Below, piece by piece: positions 1-9,832 of a stretch of DNA of 64,000 bases. The stretch comes from Pyrenopolyporus hunteri. Taxonomy: Eukaryota > Ascomycota > Sordariomycetes > Xylariales > Hypoxylaceae. The DNA is taken from contig CADCXC010000037.1 in assembly GCA_902806595.1 (NCBI GenBank), positions 3,224,001 to 3,288,000 of the forward strand, in the 5' to 3' direction. The stretch's first letter is position 1, and each line of letters begins with the position of its first letter. The position numbers were made by a program, and so were the translations under genes. Below the pieces are notes generated by a model, which made no database searches, was not told the DNA's origin, and was given only the letters and a program-made list of their open reading frames with translations.

Positions 1-1875
1 AAATACTTATATATATTTTTAAAGTTAAAATATAATAAAGGCGAATTATTTCGTTTTATTTTTTTTTTATTTAAAAACGATATATTCGACGTTATTTATA
101 TAAAATAAATATTAAACGTATTTATAATATTATTTATTTACGCGTATATATAGTTAAATATTTATATAATTTTTTTTTAAAATATAAAAAATATCGTATT
201 TTTATAATAATTAAAACGTTTTATTTACATACGTTATTAAATTAAAAAAATATATATAAAGTATTATATTATTTTAATAATCGGAGCGTTTTTTTTTAAT
301 AAAAATATAATTATATTTTTTAAATTTTCGCATAAAAATATAAAACCGCGGAATTTTTTTATTTTCGTTTTTTTTTTAATATTTTCGATATTTATTTAAT
401 TTAACTTTCATTTCGCGATTTTAGTTAATAAATTTTAAAACTTAAATATAACGTTTCGATAATATTTCGTTTTTATTAATTTTAATATATTATTATTATT
501 TTAATTTTTTTATATATTTACTTTTAGATATTAACTTTTATTAATTTTAACGCGTCGTTATTATTTTATTTTTTTCGTATATTTATTTATAGATATTTTA
601 TTTTTATTAAATTTAACACATTATCGTTAATTCGATTTTTTTTATATATTTAATCGTTAATATTTTATTTTAATTTATTTTAACATATCGTTATTATTAA
701 AATTTAAATAAATATTTACTTTTTATTTTTTACGTATTATTGTTATTTTTTATAATAACGTCGATATCGTTTATATTTTTTTATAATAATCGTAATATTA
801 ACGATTATAATAATATTACTTTTAACGTTTTTTTAACGTTAATTATAATTATAATTAAAAACTTAATTATATAAAATTAAATAACTCGTTTCGAATTATA
901 CGTTTTAATAATTATTACTTTCGTAACTATTTCGAAAAACTTTATTTATTTAAATATCATTTAATACGTTAAAAATCTTTTAATTTTCGTTAATATATAC
1001 GTTTTTTATAATCGTAATAATTTTATTTACTTTTTTAACGACGTTTTTAATATTAACGATACTTTAAATACGTTTACATTTCGTACCTTATTTCGTTATT
1101 ATTTAAAAATTTTTATAAATTATTAAATTATATTAACTACATCGATAATATAAATTCGTAAATAAATAAACCGACCCCTTTTTCTACCCCCGAAATATTA
1201 ATTATATATTAATAAATTAAATCTTTCGAATTATATTTATATCGATTTATATAAATTCGTTTAAAATTTATCGTTTAACGTTAATTTTATTAAATATATT
1301 TATACGTTTTTCGAAAATTTAATTCTTAAAATTTATCGTTAAAAATTACGTTTTTTTATAAATTATAATATATTTATCGAATTTTAATTTTATTTTAACC
1401 GTCGTAATAATTTAATTAACTTTTTATTTAAAAAAACGTATATTTTTTATATTTTCGTTTTTTTTAACGAATCGACTCGTTATCGTTATTTATAAACGAT
1501 TTTTTTTAACGATTAAATTTACGTTCGCGAAAATTAATATTATTATTTTTTTAACCGTATCGTTAAAAAGTTTAAAAATATATATATTTTTATTATTAGA
1601 TATAAATTCGATACTTTTATTATTTAATATTCGATAATAATTATTATCTTAAAAATTAACTTATAACTTTTTAATAATTTTATATTATTAATCGAAATAT
1701 CGACCGTATTCGATACTTTTAATAATATCGATATTTTTAATTAAAATACGTAATTTATTTTATAATAATATATTATTTACTTCGTAAATATCGCGATAAA
1801 TCTTTTTAATAATATTTACTTTATTATTATTTTAAATTTAACCTAAACATTTATATTATTTAACTATATTAAAAC

Positions 1876-2451
1876 TATAAATAAATTTATTAATAATAAA
1901 TCGACTATAAAAACCCCCTTTATAAAATTTATATTAATCCGTTAAAAATTTATAATCGCGAAATAAAATAAAAATTTTCGTATTTTATTTATTTAAAAAA
2001 AAAAACTATTCGTAATTCGTTTATTTAAAAAATAATTAACGTCGATTAAATTAATATCGATTAAAATTTTAATTTTTCTTTTTTAAACGAAATTAAAAAT
2101 AATATCGATAATAATAACGAAAATAATAATTTTTAATATAAAAAAAAAATATTTTACTACGTAATCGTATTAAATTTATAAATAAATTTATTAATAATAA
2201 ATCGATTATAAAAACCCCTTTTATAAAACTTATATTAATTCGTTAAAAATTTATAATCGTAAAATAAAATAAAAATTTTCGTATTTTATTCGCTTAAAAA
2301 AAAAAAACCACTCGTAATTCGTTTATTTAAAAAATAATTAACGTCGATCGAATTAATATCGATTGAAATTTTAATTTTTCCTTTTTAAACGAAATTAAAA
2401 ATAATATCGACGATAAAAACGAAAAAAATAATTTTTAATATAAAAAAAAAA
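1876..2451. repeat. Two tandem diverged copies of a ~275-bp segment
   Basis: The segment at about 1876-2150 is repeated at about 2177-2451 with an offset of 301 bp. Both copies begin with an ATAAATTTATTAATAATAAA run and end in an A-rich tract. The differences I can see are mostly C/T or G/A transitions plus small indels, which fits a duplicated segment that was then mutated by a RIP-like process. No coding content is visible. Confidence 0.75.
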
Positions 2452-2727
2452 ACGAAAATACTTTTAATAATAAATTTGAAAATATTACGAAAAAATAAAT
2501 AAATTAATTTATATTATATTTAAATTATATTTATTAACATTATTATTTAAAATTAAAAAACGTAAAAATATATCCGACCGTAAAAATAACGATTATTTTA
2601 AAAAATATACTCGAATTTAAATATTATAAACTATATATATATTTTTTTTATTATTATTTAAAAATATTTTATAAAGGTAAATAAATTTAAACGTTATATT
2701 TTCATTAATAATACGATATTAAAAATT

Positions 2728-2752
2728 AAAAAAAAAAAAAAAAAAAAAAAAA
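2728..2752. repeat. Poly-A tract
   Basis: An uninterrupted run of about 25 A residues inside the AT block. It could be the relic of a poly-A-tailed retroelement or simple slippage; nothing next to it decides between them. Confidence 0.6.
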
Positions 2753-4369
2753 CGAAAAATTCTATTTTTATTAATTTTATAAACTTAATTTATTAAATAC
2801 TTAAATAAACTTTTTATTAAAAAGAATAAAATTTTTAAAAAAAAATAAAAAAATCCGTAAAATAACATTTATTACTTAAAAAACCTTCGTAAATATAATA
2901 AAATAAAACACGTTTTTTATATTTTTATTTATTTAAAATTTTAATATTTATTAAAAAAATAACGTTTTATTTTTAATATAAAAAACACCGAACTTTAAAT
3001 TAACACCATAAATATTTATTTTTATATTTTTTTATTATTTTATAAAAATTTAACTATTATTTTTTATATTAAAAATAAATAATAATAAATTTAAATTTAA
3101 TTTTTTTTAAACGTTTTTATCGATATTTTCGTTTAACTCGTCGATACGTTTTATACGTCGAAGTTATTTAAATAATAAATTAATTAAAATAATTTCGTCG
3201 TTATTATTAAAAATATATAAATTATATAAATTATTTTAAAAAAATTCGTAAAAATTCATATTAAACGAATTAACGAAATAAATATCGTCGTTAAATTATT
3301 TCGTATTATTTATTCTTTTATAATTATCGTTTCCTTCGAATATAATTCGAAAATATTTTCTACCATTTTACGATATAATTAATAATTTTTTTCGTAATTT
3401 AAGAAATTTATTTTTTACATTTTTTTAAATAAAATTAAACTTATATCCATCGATAAATTTAAAAAAAAAAATTAAAAATTTAACGTTTTTAATACCGTTA
3501 AATAATAATAACCTTAAATCGAAAAATAAAAACTAAATAAATTAAATAAAAAAATATTTTACGGGAATATACGAAAAAAATAATAATATATATCGTTATA
3601 TTAATTTATTATTCGTAAAATAGTTTTAATAAATTTATCGAAATAATAAAATATATAAATTTATAACTTAAATTTATTTATCGTTTTAAACTTCGATTTT
3701 AAAATAAAAATAAAAATATTATAATCGAAAAATCGATAAATATCGTAACGAAAAAAATAAAATTATATATTCCGTATATAATTTTATTTTTTTCGATAAT
3801 ATTAATTATTTTTATATATTTTCGTATATTATTTACTTTAAATTATTTTTCGACATTAAATAAAATTATATAAACGTAATTAAATTCGATTATATTTTTA
3901 ATAATATAATAAAATTTATTACGAAATTTATATATTAAAATAAAAATCGAAAATATAACGTTAATTAAAATAAACATAATAATCGATACGTAAAAAACTT
4001 AAATAATAAATATAAAAATAATTATCGAATTAAAAAAATTATCGAAATTTAATTTATAAAATATTTCGATTTATAATAATCGTTATAATTATAAAATAAA
4101 TTTTATTTTACCTTTAAAAAATATTTATTCGTTAAAATTTAAAACGATAAAATATTTTTAATTTATAATAAAATTAAAAATTAATTTTATCGAAATTAAA
4201 ATTAATATAATATTAAAAATTTAATTTATTATTTAATTATTTAAATATATAAAAATAATATTATTCGTTATTATTTAAAATTAAAAAAATATTATCGTCG
4301 AATATTTTTATATAAAAATTAAAATTAAATTTTATAAACATTAATAAAAAAAAATTATGAGCAGTGATA

Positions 4370-5144
4370 TTCGTACTACCATTTTTTGTTATCCGTACTG
4401 CTAATACATTAAAATACATCTTATATCTAACAACCCCACATACAAATCTACATACAATCGTGTTAATACATAATGTACACCTTATGCACTTTTTCAATCG
4501 ATTCAATTCCCACCATACATCCTACCATACCTCCCACCATATATCCCATTATATCCCACCCATTCTAAGGATGCAAAATATAAAAAATAGATAGCCGGTT
4601 TCGCCTCAATTAGACCTTTCTAATGGTATAAGTTTCATATCGGTGCATGCACTATTTCTAAAGTTATTTGAATATAAAGTCAATTCTATTCATATATTAA
4701 AAATGTGTCAAAAGGTGCTGGAGGGGTATGCGACCGCAAAAGGGGATCACATGACCACCCCGGGCCACCACTTACACCTTTGAATACCTGTATGGAATTG
4801 ACTTTATATTCAAATAACTTTTGAAGTAGGGCATGCACCGATATGAAACCTATACCACTAGAAAGGTCTAATTGAGGCGAAACTGGCGATCTATTTTTTA
4901 TATTTTGCATCCTTAGAATGGGTGTGATATAATGGGATATATTGGGAGGTATGTTGGGAGCTGTATCTAATTCAATATGTACGAGAAATTTAATCGAAAA
5001 AGCGTACCTATCCTCGAAAAGACTATCTGGTTTCCTGCATTTTTGTATGGGAATCCGTTAGTGGGGCCGAGTGAGGGGTGGGAGATGTACTTTTTGTATT
5101 GGTAGTACGGATAAGGGCCCGATATCAAAAATAGGTAGTACGAA
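4370..5144. mobile_element. Unmutated foldback/MITE-like element with TIRs
   Basis: This 775-bp island of ordinary composition sits inside the hypermutated block. Its ends are inverted repeats: the left end begins TTCGTACTACC and the right end finishes GGTAGTACGAA. Both are flanked by TA (4368-4369 and 5145-5146), as expected for a TA target-site duplication of the Tc1/mariner type. Most of the element is self-complementary: about 4526-4686 pairs with about 4795-4953 around a loop of about 108 bp. The short ORFs within it are not convincing, so it is probably non-autonomous. No transposase is visible in the window. Confidence 0.8.
4526..4953. repeat. Long internal inverted repeat of the foldback element
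   Basis: The arms at about 4526-4686 and 4795-4953 are close reverse complements. For example, CATACCTCCC at 4526-4535 matches GGGAGGTATG at 4944-4953, and GTCAATTC near 4686 matches GAATTGAC from 4795. A transcript across this region could form a long hairpin; that is inference. Confidence 0.8.
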
Positions 5145-6232
5145 TATTAATGCTTAAAATTATTATTATTTTTATTTTCGCGATTATTTTTTTTTTATTT
5201 TTATTTTAAACATTATCGATAATAATATAATACGCGTAATAAATTATTATATAATATAATTTTTTATTATTAAATATATATAAATTAAATAACGAATAAA
5301 TAATAAAATATATCGAATAATAAACGTCGAAAGTTTAAATAAAATATTCGTTATTTTTATACGAAAAAATTTATAAAAAATTAAAATATCGAAATATTAT
5401 ATTAAATATCGATTAAAAAATAACGATAATAATTACGAAAATAATAAATATATAAAGTAAAAATACTTTAAAAAAATATATATTTTAAAAAAATATAATA
5501 AAAGTTAAATACGTAGAAAATTTTTAAAAATATAAAAATATAACGCGATTATATAACGCGAATAACGCGAAATACGTAATTTAAAAATTCGAAAAATTAT
5601 CGAAAAAAAATATAACGCGAAATATATAATTCGAAAATTCGAAAAATTATCGAAAAAAACGTAACGCGAATAACGCGAAAATTATAACTCGTAAATTTTT
5701 ACGTAATTAATTTTTAATTTTTTTTTAAATTTTTTTATAAAAAAAAAAATTCGAAATAATATTTCGAAAAAACTTCGAATATAAATAATTTATTTTATTA
5801 ATAATTAACGAAAATTTTATTTTATAATTTAATTTATTATTATAATATTATATTTAAAATAATATATTAAAAATTATAATATTAAATAAATTAATTATTT
5901 TTTTATTTTATAATATATTAAATATAATCGTAATATATTATAAAATATTATTATAATTCGATAAAATCGATTTTATTTTTTAAAAATAAAATAAAATAAA
6001 ATAAAATTTTTTAATTATAATTAAATTTATTTAAAAGTATATTTTTTATCGAAAATATATAAAATTAATAAATATTTTATAAATTATATTAATAAATAAA
6101 TAATTATTTATTATTTTTTATTTCGTCGAAATAAATATAATTTTAAAATTATTATAATTTCGATTTAATTATTAATAAATTAAATATTATAATTTTATCG
6201 TAAATATTTATATTTTTTCCTTTTTTTTAGAG
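5145..6232. repeat. Hypermutated AT-rich block, middle part
   Basis: The same CpG-only AT-rich composition as the left part. No gene is visible. The only clear internal structure is the AACGCGAA-containing repeat at about 5541-5700. Confidence 0.8.
5541..5700. repeat. Short CGCG-rich repeat cluster in the AT block
   Basis: The motif AACGCGAA recurs about six times. It is interleaved with a repeated ATTCGAAAAATTATCGAAAA segment at about 5588 and about 5637. It reads as a degenerate array with a unit of about 50-60 bp. Its CGCG content survived the mutation that removed other C residues. Confidence 0.6.
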
Positions 6233-6975
6233 TTTTATTATTAACATTTTTTAAAATTATTATCGAGTTTTATTAATATTTTTAATATAAAAAATACATT
6301 TTTTATCTCGTATTCGACTTTATTAACATATTTTTATATAAAAATATAATAAAATTAAATAGTTTTTTCGAGTACGGGTATATTTTTTTAATTGATTTAA
6401 TTATTTATAATTTTTATTATATATTTTATTATATTTTATTTATTTTAAAGATGTAAAATATAAAAAATATATTGTTAATTTCGCTTTAATTAAACTTTTC
6501 TAATGGTATAAGTTTTATATCGATGTATATTTTATTTCGAAAGTTATTTAAATGTATACTTAATTTTATACGGGTGTTAAAAGGGGTATACGACCGTAAA
6601 AAGGGATTACATAACCATCCCGAGCTATTATTTATACCTTTAAATATATGTATGAAATTGATTTTATATTTAAATAACTTTTAAAATAAAGTATGCATCG
6701 ATATGAAATTTATATTATTAAAAAAGTTTAATTAAAGCGAAATTGACGATGTATTTTTTATATTTTATATTTTTAAAGTGGGTAAGATATAATAAAATAT
6801 ATGATGGAAGTTATAAGTAATTAAATTAATTAAAAAAAGGTATAAAGTGTATATTATATATTAACGTAATTATATGTAGATTTGTATGTGGAGTTATTAA
6901 ATACGATAAGTATTTTAATGTATTAAAAGTGTTAATAAGGCTCGATAATAAAATAAAAGAATGCTAATAATAAAA
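6233..6975. mobile_element. Mutated, inverted relative of the foldback element
   Basis: This stretch of about 743 bp matches the reverse complement of the 4370-5144 element. Shared landmarks are the hairpin arms at about 6440-6560 and 6650-6770 and the central loop (GTATACGACCG, then AAAGGGATTACAT). Most of its C and G have become T and A, but less completely than in the flanks. Its own ends form an inverted repeat (TTTTATTATTA at the left, its complement at about 6964-6975). The terminal sequences differ from the intact copy, so it is a related rather than identical element. Confidence 0.7.
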
Positions 6976-8818
6976 TTCTTTTTTTATATTAATTTAATAT
7001 TTATAATAATATTAACGAAATTATTTATTTTATAAATAATTAATAAATCGAAAATAAATTTATTTTTAAATAATTAAATTAAATTTTTTTCGTTTTATAT
7101 AAAATTTCGATATTTAAAATAATTTTTTATTAAATATCGAAATTAAATTTTTATAAAATATCGTTAAATTCGAAAACGATAATAAAATTAACGATTTATT
7201 TCCGTAATTTATTATTTATTAAATAATTAAAAAATAACGATATTTAAATTTTTTAATATAAAAAATAATTTAAAATATATTTTTTTAATATTACGTAAAA
7301 AATAAACGATATAATTACGATATTTAAATTATTAATCGTAAATTTAAAAATTTATTAACTTTTAAATAATATCGTATAATAATATAATCGTATATATCGT
7401 AAATATATTAACGTTAATATATATTTTCGTAATAAAAATTTTTTTAATAAATTTAAATTACGATAAAATATTTAATATATTTTTAAAATTAAATTTATTA
7501 ATTACGAAATAATAAAAAAATTCGTTTTATATTTTTTTCGTTTTTATCGTAATATTTTTTATAAATTTTATTAAATTATAATATAATATTAAATTATTTT
7601 TTTTTTACATCGAAAATACTACTTTATTTTTTTATTTATTATTACTTCGTTAAATTATTTTTTAATAATAAAATTTTATTTATTTAAAAAATATTTTACG
7701 TCGACGTAATTAAATAAAATCGATTATTCGTTAAATTTTCGTAACGATTTTTTCGAAGATATATATATACGAAAACGATTAATTAAATTACGTAAAATAA
7801 AATAATCGAAAATATTTTAACTTTATAAATAAAAAAATTTTTAAAATAAAAATTTATTTTTATAAATTAAAATATTTTATATTATTAATTTATTAAATTT
7901 ATTATATTTATTATTTAAATTATTTATCGTAACTTTATTATTATATTAAAAAAATATTTAAATCGATAAAATAATTTTTATATTATTTAATAAATATATT
8001 AAAAATAAACTATTAAATATTAAATTAAAACGTAAAATAAAAGTTCGATTTAATCGAAAACGTTTTTTATACTTTAAATTAAATCGAAAAATAAAAATAA
8101 AATTTAATCGAAAACGATTTTTACGATATAAAATAATAAATTACGTTAATTATTCGTTAATTTCGTTATTTTTATATTTCGTACGATTTTTATAATAAAA
8201 TATATTTTATAAAAATAAAATTTACGATATAAATTTATTATAACGTTTTTTAACTTTATATTTTTTTTAAATAATTAAACGTTTATATTATATAACGATT
8301 AATTAAAGTATATTTATTATAATACGATTATTTTCGTAATATATATTCGTTAAAATTTAATACGTAACGTTTATATAAATAATAAATATCGAAATAAAAA
8401 TAAAAAAATTTATAATTATTATCGAAAAAAATGTTTCGTTAAACGAAATAATTTATAATAAATTTATTAACTTTTTATTATTAATAATTTAAATAATTAA
8501 TTATAAATAATATTATATAATAAATATAATTTATACGTTATTATAATAAATAACGATAAATTAAATATATCGTTATTAAAAATTTTATATTATGAAAATT
8601 ATAAAATTAATCGATATTTTATTTTTAATTATATTTTACGTAAATTTTATACGAAGGGAAATTTTTAATATTTATAAAAAAAATATCGTTTATAACAAAT
8701 ATTAAATTTTAAAAAAATTTATATATTATAATAATAATAATAAAATAAAATAATAAATATTTTAAAAATCGAAAATCGATTTTTAAAAAAGTTAAAAAAA
8801 AATAAAAATAAATCGATT

Positions 8819-9457
8819 AAAAAATATATTTAATAAAAAACCGTTATTTTACGAAATTTATTAAAACGTATTAAATTACATATAATTAATTTAAATTAAA
8901 TTTAATTAATTATAATTTACGATAAATTTATTAATTATTTATTAATTATTTTATCGAAATTTATAATTATTTTTTTAATTATATATAATTATTTTTTTAA
9001 AAGGTTTATTATTAAATATTTCGTATAAAATAAATTATAAAATATAAATATCGAATAAATCGTAAAATATAAATATCGAATAAATCGTAAATATATAAAA
9101 ATCGTATTAAAATTATAATTTAATTAATAATAAAATTAATAATAAAATTAATAGTAAAATTAATAATAAAATTAAATTAAAATAATCGTTAAAAAAATAA
9201 AATTATATAATAATTTTAATTTTTAAATAAATAAATTTATAAAAAAATATATTTAATAAAAAAACCGTTATTTTATAAAATTTATTAAAACGTATTAAAT
9301 TATATATAATTAATTTAAATCAAATTTAATTAATTATAATTTACGATAAATTTATTAATTATTTATTAATTATTTTATCGAAATTTATAATTATTAATAT
9401 AATTATATATAATAATTTTTTTAAAAAATTTATTATTAAATATTTCGTATAAAATAA
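8819..9457. repeat. Direct repeat pair (~215 bp) in the AT block
   Basis: About 8819-9033 is repeated at about 9243-9457, offset about 424 bp. Both copies start AAAAATATATTTAATAAAA and end ATTTCGTATAAAATAA. The differences are mainly transitions. Between the copies lie two further simple arrays. Confidence 0.75.
9040..9172. repeat. Two small tandem arrays
   Basis: Two copies of a ~25-bp unit containing AAATATAAATATCGAATAA occur at about 9040-9088. About four copies of a 12-bp TAATAATAAAAT unit occur at about 9125-9172. Confidence 0.65.
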
Positions 9458-9832
9458 TAATATTTATTTATAAAAATAAAAACATTTTTATTTTTTATTA
9501 TTTAAATTTTATATATTTTTTTTATATATTAAAATTTTTTTCATTATTATTTTTATATACGTAATATAAATTTTTTTAAACGTCGTAAATTTTTTAATGT
9601 TTATGCGGGGTAGCGGGGTAATACCGATCGAGTTTATTTATCCGTTTTAATTGTAAAGCACTTTTTTACGATAACGGCATGACTCAACTTAACTTTTTCT
9701 TATTGCTTTTCTCGGTTCCCCCCCTGTTTTACCTTCTTTCGCGCTGATAAGGTGGTATTAAATTCGTTATATCCTGTTCCAATCCCAGGCTCGTACACAG
9801 GTCTAATTGACTTCTGAAACTTACTCGACAGG

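Larger units (their letters stand above)
1..4369. repeat. Hypermutated AT-rich block, left part
   Basis: The sequence is overwhelmingly A and T, and nearly every remaining C or G sits in a CpG dinucleotide on both strands. CpA, CpT and CpC have almost vanished. This is what saturated RIP-like C-to-T mutation of repeated DNA looks like, except that CpG is spared. No open reading frame of useful size survives and I recognise no transposon protein remnant. A few C-rich scraps remain, for example near 1170-1190. The block starts before the window edge. Confidence 0.85.
6976..9596. repeat. Hypermutated AT-rich block, right part
   Basis: CpG-only AT-rich DNA as on the left, without any recognisable gene. 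It contains a direct duplication and small tandem repeats near its right edge. The change to ordinary sequence is abrupt at about 9597, where GCGGGGTAGCGGGG appears. Confidence 0.8.

Noticed and set aside
4261..4910. Short ORFs of 74-81 residues in the foldback element
   Set aside because: They lie on both strands of a self-complementary repeat, have no domain character, and two start with the same repeated arm sequence.
1..9596. The AT block as mitochondrial DNA or as a bisulfite-treated artefact
   Set aside because: The CpG-only pattern affects both strands and is interrupted by an intact element at 4370-5144, which a chemical conversion would not spare. No mitochondrial gene is recognisable.
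1..9596. The AT block as a centromere or telomere
   Set aside because: No TTAGGG repeats and no evidence of a centromere core; AT-rich repeat-derived DNA also occurs elsewhere in fungal chromosomes.
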